DNA of 8,449 nt from Moraxellaceae bacterium (GTDB lineage Bacteria > Pseudomonadota > Gammaproteobacteria > Pseudomonadales > Ketobacteraceae): positions 6,156-14,604 of the forward strand of contig NVVG01000110.1 of assembly GCA_002402125.1 (NCBI GenBank), in the 5' to 3' direction. Shown in pieces: positions 1-7,490 of this stretch. The notes under the pieces were generated by a model. It made no database searches and had not been told where the DNA came from. It saw nothing but the letters and a program-made list of their open reading frames with translations. Both the position numbers and the translations under genes were made by a program. Each line of letters begins with the position of its first letter. The stretch's first letter is position 1.

Positions 1-10
1 ATACCAGCAT

Positions 11-40
11 TTGTATACGACCTCCAATCTACCCTATACT
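11..40 (+). promoter_or_regulatory. Candidate sigma70-type promoter of the hybrid kinase gene
   Basis: TTGTAT (11-16) and TATACT (35-40) are separated by 18 bases. The -10 box matches consensus at five of six positions and the -35 box only at its TTG core. Transcription would begin near 47, giving a leader of about 33 bases before the GTG start. This is a by-eye match without experimental support. Confidence 0.4.
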
Positions 41-79
41 TAGCCAAACCCACCTGTAATCAAACGTAGTGAGGTAGCA

Positions 80-2815
80 GTGCAACGTAGTGGTAACCAT
101 TCAGCAGGCCGTCATTTCTCTCAACTTATTCGGTTATTTTGTCTCGGTGCCCTTTTTCAATATTTCCTATTCTTTTCTTTGCCCCTATACGCCAAAAAAC
201 CCAGCCCCGAGGTTACTCAGGCTGCGGTCATCTATCAGCTAACACGTTATATCAAATGGCCAAATGAGGCCGATATAGCACATTTCAACATCGGTTTTAT
301 TGGGGAGAATGAACCACTATTTTCCGCATTAAGCCAAGCCTCTAAATCATTGCGAATCCGCGGGAAAAAGGTTGAAGTAACGACCATCAGCCCTCTCAAT
401 TTTGACCCACAACAATTTCAAATAGTCTATATAAGCCAAGATAGCAATTCTAGATTGGACATCATTGCCCACAAACTGCGCCAGACAGGCACGTTGCTAA
501 TTAGTGATGAAAGCAAATCCAAGCAGGATTTCATGATCAACTTTGTGCGTAAGGGAAAGCACATAAGATTTGAGGTCAATCGCAGTAATGTTGTATTTGA
601 ACACCTAACAATGGACAAAAAGATCCTATTGCTAGGCGGTAGCGAGCTAGATGTTGCTGAACTCTTTCGCGAAACCGAACAACGCCTCAAACAGGTCAAA
701 CAATCACTACAAACAAAACAATCGAAATTGGCCGAAAAGAATGCGTTATTAAAGATTCAATCCGACACCCACAAGCAACAGCAACAACAGCTGACCCAGC
801 AAACACTGGAGCTACAGAACAAAAGTAACATGATAAAAGATAGAGAAGATAAGCTCTCTATTTTATCCAATCAATATGTTGAAACCACCGAACAACTAAA
901 AGAAAAGCAGTTTAACCTGGACCAAACCATCGCCACGCTAGAGGACAAGGGGAAAAATGTTGCCCGATTATCCGGCGTAATTGCGGAAAACAATGCCATT
1001 CTTATACAGCAAGAAAAGGACCTCATTCAACAACAGGGAGAAAACATTCTACAAAGCGCAACCATTACTTCGCAAAGGAATTGGCTAGTTCTATTGATAA
1101 TTGGGATAGCGCTGTTTGCAGTATTAATGGCAGTGATATTATTTATTAATCAGGCTCGAAAAAAATCCAACCTAAAACTAACAAAATTAACAAAAGCTCT
1201 CTCTACCGCTAAAGAAGAGGCTGAAGAAGCGAATCGAGCTAAAAGTCTTTTTCTTGCCAAAATGAGTCATGAAATTCGCACCCCGATCAGCGGTGTTATC
1301 GGCATGTCGGAACTGCTTTCTGACATGCAATTAAATATCGAGCAGGCCAAATGCAATGAAGTTGTACTCGCCTCAGGCCAAACACTATTAACCGTAATTA
1401 ATGACATTCTGGACTATTCAAGAATTGAAGCCGGGAAGATGCAACTGGAAACAATCCCTATTAACTTGCAAAAGCTAATATGGGAAGTACTAAAAATGTT
1501 CCGACTCAGTACAAAAAAACGACACATTCCGCTGATGTCGGACATTGCCCCTGAGTTACCCAAATTTGTCATTGGTGACCCCACACGATTGCGCCAAATT
1601 TTGATTAACCTTATCAGCAATGCTCTCAAGTTTACCGAAGAGGGGCAAATCATTGTTACTGTAACACCGCACCCAAAAACACCCGGCTTAGTCATATTTG
1701 CAGTAAGTGATACAGGAATTGGAGTAAGCGAAGAACAACAAAAAAAGCTATTCTCCGCTTTCAATCAAACGGATTCATCGACAACTCGAAAGTACGGTGG
1801 TACCGGATTAGGACTAACTATCTGCAAGCAGTTGTCGGAATTGATGGGAGGCGGTATAGAGGTAGAAAGTACTCCGGGACAAGGCTCAACGTTCTCGGTA
1901 AAAGTCCACTTACCAAAAGATAACACAACTCAAATAGAGCCTGACCTCACTGATCAGTACGTCTCAGGAAAACAACTACTGATATTGGATGATAATACCA
2001 CTTACGGTCAACTTCTAAGAAAATATGCGCTTAGGCATGGCATGAAAGTCACTTATGTGGAAACCATGGAACATGCCTTTAAAGTGCTAAACACTGCCTA
2101 CCAACAGCAACGGCCTTTCGACTTGTTATTGTCTGACCTCAATATGCCCGACCAAGATGGCATTTTATTCGCTAAAAAACTGGCTAAAAAAGAATACGGG
2201 AAAGTACCATTTATTCTCATCACGGCATCTAGCATTCCTCCCAAGGGTGATGCCCTCAAAGGTACCAATATCCTATTAGCAACCGACAAGCCATTGGTTG
2301 AATACGAAGCGCTTGACATTATCACCTATGGGCTCGGCAGAAAACCCAACGACACACCAAAGTCGATAACAGCAGAAGAAGAAAGCATTAAAAACAAAAT
2401 CCGTCAATTAAGGCCACTGTCCATATTGGTTGCCGAAGATAACCCCGTAGTGCGACAAGTCATGAAAGGTATATTGGGTAAATGTAATCAAAAACCCATT
2501 TTTGTCACTAACGGCTTAGAAGCGTTAGAAGCCGTTAAATCATCTCAAACGGGTTTTGACCTGGTTTTTATGGATTGTGAGATGCCTGAAATGGATGGTT
2601 TGACTGCCAGTCGAGAAATCCGGCGATGGGAAACCAATAACAACCAGCCCAGAACCCCAATTGTCGCCCTCACCGCTCATGTATTAGAAGAACAAGTAAA
2701 ACTATGTAGAAACAGTGGTATGGATAAATTTATGAGCAAACCCGTCGATATCAATTTATTACGTGAGGAATTAATAGAAGCCGCTCGTAAAAACACTGAA
2801 CTGAACTTAGCTTAA
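80..2815 (+). CDS. Hybrid sensor histidine kinase with periplasmic YfiR-like (DUF4154) domain and two receiver domains
   Basis: Membrane sensor kinase that would autophosphorylate on a histidine in response to a periplasmic signal and pass phosphate to its own receiver domains. It starts at GTG (80), with GAGG at 71-74 five bases upstream and an in-frame TAG at 41-43. Visible order: signal peptide 1-38 (cleavage probably after LYA); YfiR/DUF4154-like domain about 45-195 ([11 protein letters not shown] near the start, IRFEVNR and ILLLGG near the end); glutamine-rich coiled coil about 196-333; membrane helix about 335-357; HisKA with SHEIRTP and His397; HATPase with N box Asn514, DTGIG from Asp544 and GGTGLGL near 573-580; receiver 1 about 632-750 (Asp637/Asp638, Asp686, Lys737); receiver 2 about 780-895 (Glu786/Asp787, Asp832, Lys887). 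Both receivers keep their active-site residues. There is no HPt or DNA-binding output domain, so a separate HPt protein is probably needed. The YfiR part has no cysteine after the signal peptide. The signal sensed is unknown. Confidence 0.95.
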   Translation: MQRSGNHSAGRHFSQLIRLFCLGALFQYFLFFSLPLYAKKPSPEVTQAAVIYQLTRYIKWPNEADIAHFNIGFIGENEPLFSALSQASKSLRIRGKKVEVTTISPLNFDPQQFQIVYISQDSNSRLDIIAHKLRQTGTLLISDESKSKQDFMINFVRKGKHIRFEVNRSNVVFEHLTMDKKILLLGGSELDVAELFRETEQRLKQVKQSLQTKQSKLAEKNALLKIQSDTHKQQQQQLTQQTLELQNKSNMIKDREDKLSILSNQYVETTEQLKEKQFNLDQTIATLEDKGKNVARLSGVIAENNAILIQQEKDLIQQQGENILQSATITSQRNWLVLLIIGIALFAVLMAVILFINQARKKSNLKLTKLTKALSTAKEEAEEANRAKSLFLAKMSHEIRTPISGVIGMSELLSDMQLNIEQAKCNEVVLASGQTLLTVINDILDYSRIEAGKMQLETIPINLQKLIWEVLKMFRLSTKKRHIPLMSDIAPELPKFVIGDPTRLRQILINLISNALKFTEEGQIIVTVTPHPKTPGLVIFAVSDTGIGVSEEQQKKLFSAFNQTDSSTTRKYGGTGLGLTICKQLSELMGGGIEVESTPGQGSTFSVKVHLPKDNTTQIEPDLTDQYVSGKQLLILDDNTTYGQLLRKYALRHGMKVTYVETMEHAFKVLNTAYQQQRPFDLLLSDLNMPDQDGILFAKKLAKKEYGKVPFILITASSIPPKGDALKGTNILLATDKPLVEYEALDIITYGLGRKPNDTPKSITAEEESIKNKIRQLRPLSILVAEDNPVVRQVMKGILGKCNQKPIFVTNGLEALEAVKSSQTGFDLVFMDCEMPEMDGLTASREIRRWETNNNQPRTPIVALTAHVLEEQVKLCRNSGMDKFMSKPVDINLLREELIEAARKNTELNLA

Positions 2816-2882
2816 CTTAAATTAGCACTTAAATTAGCACTGAACTTAATCAGCACTGCGCTTAATTAGCGCTTAGCTTAAC
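2795..2882. repeat. Degenerate short tandem repeat at the 3' end of the kinase gene
   Basis: ACTTAAATTAGC occurs twice in perfect tandem (2815-2826, 2827-2838). Two 16-base relatives ending in AGC follow (2839-2854, 2855-2870), then GCTTAGCTTAAC (2871-2882). The 10-mer ACTGAACTTA is present both inside the last codons (2800-2809) and in the array (2839-2848). The kinase stop codon therefore lies in the array. A small dyad, GCGCT-TAATT-AGCGC (2858-2872), could form a weak hairpin at the end of the kinase transcript, but no T-run follows it. Confidence 0.7.
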
Positions 2883-2931
2883 ACCGTTCTCAACTAGGCT
2901 ATTCCCATTCGGTTTACGTAATTAGATGGTT

Positions 2932-2956
2932 AAAAAGGGCCTGCGTTCGCAAGCCC
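2932..2956 (-). terminator. Rho-independent terminator of the beta-helix gene
   Basis: Read on the minus strand, GGGC-T-TGC-GAAC-GCA-G-GCCC forms a stem with one internal mismatch and a four-base loop, followed at once by five T (2936-2932). It begins about 25 bases after the beta-helix stop codon, the usual place for an intrinsic terminator. On the plus strand the hairpin has no following T-run, so it would serve the convergent kinase gene less well. Confidence 0.8.
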
Positions 2957-2980
2957 CCACTGTTGAATCACTCGACTAAA

Positions 2981-4486
2981 TCATTCAAAGATTGACGTAT
3001 TGCCACTGCCATTATCTGAAATAGTCGTGCCAACTTCAGTTGTTGCCGTGATATTTTCAGTCACACCGGTCAAACGAATAGTGGTACCCACTTTAGCCTC
3101 AATAGAAAAGTTTTTAGCGACACTACTGTCCGTTACCCAATCAAAAGGCTGAGCAACACAAGATTTCGTCCAACCACTGGTGAAACAGTTTTCAAAGGTG
3201 CTACCCACGCGAATCTTGGCCATGATGGTGCGCTGTTCATTATTGTAACGATTGATTTTAATATTGCCGCCCTTTGCCCAAATAATTGCTACGTTACCGG
3301 TTCCATGGCTGGCAGACTCGTCACCATGCAGCAAAATATCAATCTCTGGGTATCCTCCATCAACGATTAATGCATTACCATATTTAGCATCAACTTCGAC
3401 AGGAGTCGTCTGGCCGATCTGAACGTTCTTAGCCGCATAAATACCCCGCTCACAGTTTTCCGCTCGCCCGCCGTTTATCACTGCATCCTTGGTGGCCACA
3501 ACATTAAAACAAGAGCGGTAGTTTTTGATATGGACATTATCTACCGTCACCGAACCACTACCACCGTAAGTACGAATTCCATCTTCAGATAGGGATTTCA
3601 TTTGTCCATCGGGTACTACAGCATTAGTCCATACACTTTTGAAATTTTGATCGTATAAGCATCCACTGATGTCGTTTTTCATATCATCGGCTCCACGCAA
3701 ACTCGCTTCAAGATAACTGTTCTTAATCGTGGTATTTACCGATTCATGCATATGAATCGCATGGCCAAAAGAATGCTGGTCAATCGTCAAGTTATCGATG
3801 GTAACATCCGTCGCTTGATAGATACGTACGCTTGAGTGTTTACGTAAATCTGCGCCAAACATATTTGAATCCGCGCCTTTCCCGCAAAAATCACCGACGC
3901 CATAGGGTGTACCACCATAAGTGGTAATATCAACACCCGTTAAGGTATTACCTGTACCGCGTATATCAAAGGTATTTAACCCTGCCTGGGGCGCATTTCC
4001 TGTTACATACTCCAGGCGTTCAGCGGACCAAACTGTATAGGTTGAATTAACGATTTCATCACGGATCGCCAAATCATTAATGGTAATTTGACTGCCCGTT
4101 AACAACAACTCAGAAGACTTCTCTGGGCCTAGATCCCACATTAGCGCGGTATCAACAACAATTTCCACACCGTTCATATTAAAAATATTGTCACTACCAC
4201 TGAATTCGATAAATCGTGCGGCACCACTAACTGCCGCCTGAGCAAGGTTGTCACTCACCACGCTACCGGTAAAATAATTAGACATGTAATACACGCCCGG
4301 CGTCATCGTTACAATTTGATCACTATCATCTGCAACCGCAGCCAACTCCGCTAGTGAGCTAACCGTAATGCTAGTGGCGGAAAAAACCGGCACCGAGAAT
4401 GTTGCCGATAAAATGAGTGCTAATGGAATATACGCTTGTTTTGTTTTGCTAACTGCTAGGTGGGGCTTGGATATTAAAAAACTCAT
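2981..4486 (-). CDS. Secreted right-handed parallel beta-helix protein, possible polysaccharide-active enzyme
   Basis: A 501-residue exported protein of unknown activity. The ATG at 4486 is chosen because AAGG lies eight bases upstream (4498-4495) and the next residues form a normal signal peptide (1-37, hydrophobic IPLALILSATF, cleavage probably after FSA). The same frame opens 55 codons upstream, but those codons overlap the likely promoter. The mature part carries repeated short strand-turn units rich in N, G, T, I and V (for example ITINDLAI, VTIDNLTI, TTIKNSYLE, VTVDNVHIKN), typical of right-handed beta-helices such as polysaccharide lyases and epimerases. Notable residues are the cluster QHSFGHAIHMH (237-247) with His238, 242, 246 and 248 close by, RGADDM (264-269), SEDGIR (300-305), and six cysteines (201, 276, 326, 345, 434, 443) that could form disulfides. 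I cannot assign it to a lyase or epimerase family. The nearby TonB receptor fits a polymer-related role, by inference only. It has its own terminator and promoter. Confidence 0.85.
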   Translation of the reverse strand: MSFLISKPHLAVSKTKQAYIPLALILSATFSVPVFSATSITVSSLAELAAVADDSDQIVTMTPGVYYMSNYFTGSVVSDNLAQAAVSGAARFIEFSGSDNIFNMNGVEIVVDTALMWDLGPEKSSELLLTGSQITINDLAIRDEIVNSTYTVWSAERLEYVTGNAPQAGLNTFDIRGTGNTLTGVDITTYGGTPYGVGDFCGKGADSNMFGADLRKHSSVRIYQATDVTIDNLTIDQHSFGHAIHMHESVNTTIKNSYLEASLRGADDMKNDISGCLYDQNFKSVWTNAVVPDGQMKSLSEDGIRTYGGSGSVTVDNVHIKNYRSCFNVVATKDAVINGGRAENCERGIYAAKNVQIGQTTPVEVDAKYGNALIVDGGYPEIDILLHGDESASHGTGNVAIIWAKGGNIKINRYNNEQRTIMAKIRVGSTFENCFTSGWTKSCVAQPFDWVTDSSVAKNFSIEAKVGTTIRLTGVTENITATTEVGTTISDNGSGNTSIFE

Positions 4487-4494
4487 TACTACTA

Positions 4495-4498
4495 CCTT
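4495..4498 (-). promoter_or_regulatory. Ribosome binding site deciding the beta-helix start
   Basis: AAGG on the minus strand lies eight bases before the ATG at 4486. The upstream in-frame ATG, ten codons earlier, has an AAGGA only three bases away, which is too close. The downstream start also leaves an ideal signal peptide at the N-terminus. Confidence 0.65.
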
Positions 4499-4621
4499 AG
4501 GTAAATGAATTGACATCCATCCTTGGTTAACGATGTAGCACCATGTACTGGTACCTGTAAATTTCTCCGTATCTCTAGGACGCGAGCATTGTATCAAAAA
4601 CACCCAATCTCTGCATCTTTT

Positions 4622-4660
4622 GGTTATAAAGAATAACCCGCTAATAACCAATGGTTATTA
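4622..4660 (-). promoter_or_regulatory. Promoter of the beta-helix gene overlapped by two inverted-repeat operator candidates
   Basis: On the minus strand, TTGGTT (4651-4646) and TATAAC (4628-4623) are exactly 17 bases apart, a good sigma70 arrangement. Two dyads cover it. TAATAACC-AAT-GGTTATTA (4642-4660) has perfect eight-base arms and overlaps the -35 box. GGTTAT-AAAGA-ATAACC (4622-4638) has perfect six-base arms and overlaps the -10 box. ATAACC recurs at 4633 and 4644, 11 bases apart, about one helical turn. Transcription would start near 4616 and give a leader of about 130 bases. A dimeric repressor using both sites is the natural inference; no regulator gene is in the window. Confidence 0.6.
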
Positions 4661-4835
4661 TTTATAACTAATACGCATATATGAACGGAATTTTGACTAA
4701 ATTAGCTATAAATAGTGACGGCATTGATAATACCTTCATGCTGATTTAAAAAACTGACAGAAAGCCGAGATCGTTATTTGATCAACAATAGATTTACAGA
4801 ATAATTTGGGCGTAGAAAAAAATTACGCGAGAGAG

Positions 4836-4870
4836 CTTAGATAGAAAACTTAGATAGAGAATCTAGAGAG
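4836..4870. repeat. Short degenerate tandem repeat, period about 13
   Basis: CTTAGATAGA occurs at 4836-4845 and again at 4849-4858, followed by a weaker third copy around 4862-4870 (TCTAGAGAG). The stretch is purine-rich on the plus strand. It lies in a gap with no gene, and no function is evident. Confidence 0.6.
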
Positions 4871-4970
4871 TGTGTGTTTAGAGAACGTTACGAGGAAATC
4901 ACGAGAAGAAATACTTTAGATAATCTGCACCAAACATTTACAAGCGCACATTTTTAGCGACAACGGCCTA

Positions 4971-5001
4971 TAGCAGGGCAACTTCCATAATAGCCCTGCT
5001 A
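4971..5001 (-). terminator. Nine-base-pair hairpin after the TonB receptor gene
   Basis: TAGCAGGGC (4971-4979) and GCCCTGCTA (4993-5001) are perfectly complementary around a 13-base loop. The hairpin starts 20 bases after the receptor stop codon on the minus strand. No T-run follows in that direction, so it may be a weak or factor-assisted terminator, or a structure protecting the mRNA 3' end. Confidence 0.55.
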
Positions 5002-5020
5002 CATTCCAACAATATAACAA

Positions 5021-7135
5021 CTACATCCCAAATTTATAGGCCACATTTACACCAACGGACCGGCCTTTTTCATAATAATAACCACCCTGCGCAATGTTAA
5101 ATGCGCGCTTAGCTTCTTTATCCAGAATATTTTTCACATAAACACTGAGCTCGACCCCATCATTGTCAGTGCTATAACGTAGGTTCATATCCAGTGTTTC
5201 AGAGCTATTAAGGTCAAAATGGTCCGTATCCAAGCGCGTTTGTTCTCCTTGGACAAAACGGCCATTAATATTAAATATCAGTTGCTCGGTAATTTGGGCA
5301 TCAAGACCCAGATCAACGATGTGACTGATAGAACCATCAAGTCGATCATCACTCACATCAGAGATATTCAACGTTTGCTGATCAAACTGAGAGTAATCAT
5401 CAACACCGGCTTCGGTATAGGCATAATCACCGTACAGTACAAATTTATCGGCAAAACGTTTTGATGCAGTGATTTCGACGCCTCTACTGGTTAAGTCAGC
5501 AACATTCTTCCAACCGTTGCCAAGTGTAGCGCTGTTAATAAAGGCCATATAATCTTGCATTGATAGGTAGAACAAGACTATATCCAAACTGAAATCATCT
5601 TTTTGATACATCGCTTGCACGTCGTATGAGTCAGTACGTTGGCCCGTTTCCGCATTTGTTACCGTTGTCCGTTGGCCCTGTCCTACGGAAGGGCGGCGAT
5701 AACCACTGTTATACATATACTTCATTGTCCATTCGCTATTGATTTTCTGGATAACGGCCAGGCGCGGGAATAATTCTTCTGTATCCTCTCTAAAATCATT
5801 TGAATCATAACGCAAACCTGCAATCAGTCGAACGTTGTCTGATAACTGCCCCTGATATTCTCCATATACCCCCAACGATTCATCGAACCCTTCATTGGCA
5901 AACAATATTTCCGTATCGCTATTGACAGTGTAACGCCGATTTGGCCCGGTCTTGGCCTTAACATAACGTAAACCGTATAAAATCTTCTGCGTCTCATTCA
6001 GTTCAGTAGAAGCGGAAAAATCTAGGCCGTAATTGTATTCGGTATAATAATCATTTCTGGGATTTGGCTCTCTACGAAAGCGTTCTTGATAAATAGTGTC
6101 GTAAAATAGTTTACTCGTTAACGTTGTATCCGTAATAAGTTCAGCGCTATGTGCAAATTCAACAAAGGTATTGTTCCAATCATGAGTCTTCAGCTTATCC
6201 ACATAATTGGAAGCATTTGGATTAATCCCAGTAAATTCCAGGTGACGAGCACTCACCGAAAAGTCACCCAGACTAACTTTGGTATAGAATTCAAAACTAT
6301 CATCCCAGTCTTGTCTATTGGCAGCTTTATCATTAACCGTACTATTTCCCCTAACGAAATAGTTCGAATAACCTGGTTCTGCAAGAGAGTCATGACCGTA
6401 ACCGTCTGCTTCAAAAATGGTATAAGAAGCCATCACATCTATGGCATCACCAAAAGTCTGGCCATACAATATATTGGCAAATTGTTGCTCATTTGAAATA
6501 GAATGATCAACATTCACTTGTACTCCATGAATAGCATCGCCTGAAATGGAGTAATTGGCCTTCACTTGCAACCCTTGAATATCTTTTCCTTTTAACGGTA
6601 TTAAGTTGATAATGCCCATGGAAGCATCTGCTCCCCATAGCGTTGATCCTGGACCTCGAATTATTTCTATTTGTTGATATTGACTAATAATAGGCAGCAT
6701 GTGGGTATAAAATGCACCAAAGTTATTCACTGAGTTAATGCTGTGTCCATCAATCAACATTAAGTACTGATCATTACCGGTACTAATGCCTCGGCTAGCG
6801 ATATTGGCAAAGTTAACATTAGTGCCATTATAAAAACCGGTAGTACGCTCAACTATTTCACTCAAACTATGATAACCGCGACGCTTAATTTCCGCTTGGT
6901 TGACCACCGTTACCACTGATGGTGCGTCTAAAAGAGGCTCATCTTGTTTTGATACGGTAAAAACATTGAGGTTCACAAGCTCCGTCAGAGATAAACTAAA
7001 TACCGGGTCGAGCTTGGCCAAATAGATATCTTTATCGATTGGAGCGACATCAGCAATGGCAAATTGAGCGGTTAACATTGATAGGCTTACATAAGAAAAA
7101 ACGCGCGTAATACTCGATCGTGCAATAGACAACAT
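5021..7135 (-). CDS. TonB-dependent outer-membrane receptor
   Basis: A 704-residue outer-membrane gated channel that imports a scarce ligand using energy from TonB-ExbB-ExbD; the ligand cannot be read from the sequence. The signal peptide is 1-28 (cleavage probably after AIA). A TonB-box-like segment, NVFTVSK, lies at 57-63. The plug follows at about 68-185, with APSVVTVV, the segment QYLMLIDGHSINS (123-135) and the signature IEIIRGPGSTLWGADAS (156-172). The rest is a 22-strand-type barrel with alternating aromatic strands, ending NVAYKFGM rather than in the usual terminal phenylalanine. There is no N-terminal signalling extension, so coupling to an anti-sigma factor is unlikely. The length is usual for siderophore, cobalamin and small-glycan receptors and short for SusC types. 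The ATG at 7135 has GGGAG about ten bases upstream. It is a stand-alone unit between the beta-helix and lipoprotein genes. The SLTELVNLNVFTVSKQDEPLLDAPS region resembles receptors I recall near YfiR-family genes. Confidence 0.95.
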   Translation of the reverse strand: MLSIARSSITRVFSYVSLSMLTAQFAIADVAPIDKDIYLAKLDPVFSLSLTELVNLNVFTVSKQDEPLLDAPSVVTVVNQAEIKRRGYHSLSEIVERTTGFYNGTNVNFANIASRGISTGNDQYLMLIDGHSINSVNNFGAFYTHMLPIISQYQQIEIIRGPGSTLWGADASMGIINLIPLKGKDIQGLQVKANYSISGDAIHGVQVNVDHSISNEQQFANILYGQTFGDAIDVMASYTIFEADGYGHDSLAEPGYSNYFVRGNSTVNDKAANRQDWDDSFEFYTKVSLGDFSVSARHLEFTGINPNASNYVDKLKTHDWNNTFVEFAHSAELITDTTLTSKLFYDTIYQERFRREPNPRNDYYTEYNYGLDFSASTELNETQKILYGLRYVKAKTGPNRRYTVNSDTEILFANEGFDESLGVYGEYQGQLSDNVRLIAGLRYDSNDFREDTEELFPRLAVIQKINSEWTMKYMYNSGYRRPSVGQGQRTTVTNAETGQRTDSYDVQAMYQKDDFSLDIVLFYLSMQDYMAFINSATLGNGWKNVADLTSRGVEITASKRFADKFVLYGDYAYTEAGVDDYSQFDQQTLNISDVSDDRLDGSISHIVDLGLDAQITEQLIFNINGRFVQGEQTRLDTDHFDLNSSETLDMNLRYSTDNDGVELSVYVKNILDKEAKRAFNIAQGGYYYEKGRSVGVNVAYKFGM

Positions 7136-7152
7136 GAACTACATTCTCCCAA

Positions 7153-7182
7153 ACAATAAAACGAAGAAACAGCAGCGGTCAA
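7153..7182 (-). promoter_or_regulatory. Candidate promoter of the TonB receptor gene
   Basis: On the minus strand TTGACC (7182-7177) and TATTGT (7158-7153) are 18 bases apart, matching consensus at five and four of six positions. Transcription would start near 7146, leaving a very short leader that only just contains the GGGAG ribosome binding site. The short leader makes this call tentative. Confidence 0.35.
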
Positions 7183-7208
7183 ATATTAACCACTCTCATA
7201 CAATATTC

Positions 7209-7236
7209 CCTAGAAACAAACTAGGACAGGCCTAGT
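7209..7236. promoter_or_regulatory. CTAGG inverted repeats upstream of the TonB receptor, candidate operator
   Basis: ACTAGG-ACAGG-CCTAGT (7220-7236) is a perfect six-base dyad with a five-base spacer. A further CCTAG at 7209-7213 pairs with the same CTAGG (7221-7225) across seven bases, so three half-sites are clustered. CTAG is usually rare in enterobacterial-type genomes, which makes the clustering notable. The site lies 75-100 bases before the receptor start, a sensible place for an activator or repressor. Confidence 0.4.
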
Positions 7237-7446
7237 AATCACTCAAACGCCCAAGGGAGCAAGTAATGTACAGCTATTTAACAAAAATAGTTAGTGTTTT
7301 TTGGGGATTTTAAAAGCAGGTGACGTTTATTTTCATGGGCATTGCTTACGTGCAGAACAATATTATTTCTATGCAAACCTTTTTAACCGCTAATGTTTAC
7401 CGCTTTCTGCCTGAACGTTGCAGCACATATTTATATAAAATGCGGG

Positions 7447-7468
7447 TCGCCGCAATTTCTTGCGGCGA
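7447..7468 (-). terminator. GNRA-capped hairpin after the lipoprotein gene
   Basis: TCGCCGCAA (7447-7455) and TTGCGGCGA (7460-7468) form a perfect nine-base-pair stem. On the minus strand the loop is GAAA, a stable GNRA tetraloop. The hairpin starts 22 bases after the lipoprotein stop codon. The T-rich part (CATTTTATAT) begins only after CCCG, so it is an imperfect intrinsic terminator, but position and stability favour that role. Confidence 0.65.
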
Positions 7469-7490
7469 GATAAATGAACGTAGAAAGTGT

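Larger units (their letters stand above)
4661..5020. other. Intergenic stretch without a convincing gene
   Basis: This gap separates the beta-helix promoter from the receptor stop codon. I see only tiny open frames (22 and 23 codons) without ribosome binding sites. It holds the tandem repeat at 4836-4870, a five-base-pair dyad GCGTA/TACGC around an A-rich loop (4810-4828), and the receptor-distal hairpin at 4971-5001. No tRNA, riboswitch or insertion-sequence end was recognised. Confidence 0.6.
7136..7490. other. Intergenic stretch upstream of the TonB receptor
   Basis: About 355 bases hold the receptor's likely promoter and dyads near one end and the lipoprotein gene's hairpin at the other. 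The middle (about 7240-7440) shows no convincing gene. A 70-codon plus-strand frame from 7320 runs antisense into the lipoprotein gene, lacks a ribosome binding site and has no protein-like features. I recognise no Fur-box-like palindrome, so iron control is not indicated. Confidence 0.55.

Noticed and set aside
427..2325. Antisense frames of 75-116 codons inside the kinase gene
   Set aside because: They are opposite-strand readings of a clearly coding region and have no signals of their own.
4487..4620. Cyclic-di-GMP riboswitch in the beta-helix leader, considered because of the YfiR link
   Set aside because: I could not find the conserved GEMM core or a matching fold in the leader.
4487..4651. 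55-codon N-terminal extension of the beta-helix gene
   Set aside because: It overlaps the promoter and operator dyads, has no good ribosome binding site, and would bury the signal peptide.
4681..4749. 22-codon plus-strand frame, and a 23-codon minus-strand frame at 4668-4739
   Set aside because: Very short and without ribosome binding sites; open frames of this size are expected in AT-rich gaps.
5219..6496. Plus-strand frames of 81 and 115 codons inside the receptor gene
   Set aside because: Complementary readings of conserved barrel sequence, with no ribosome binding sites.
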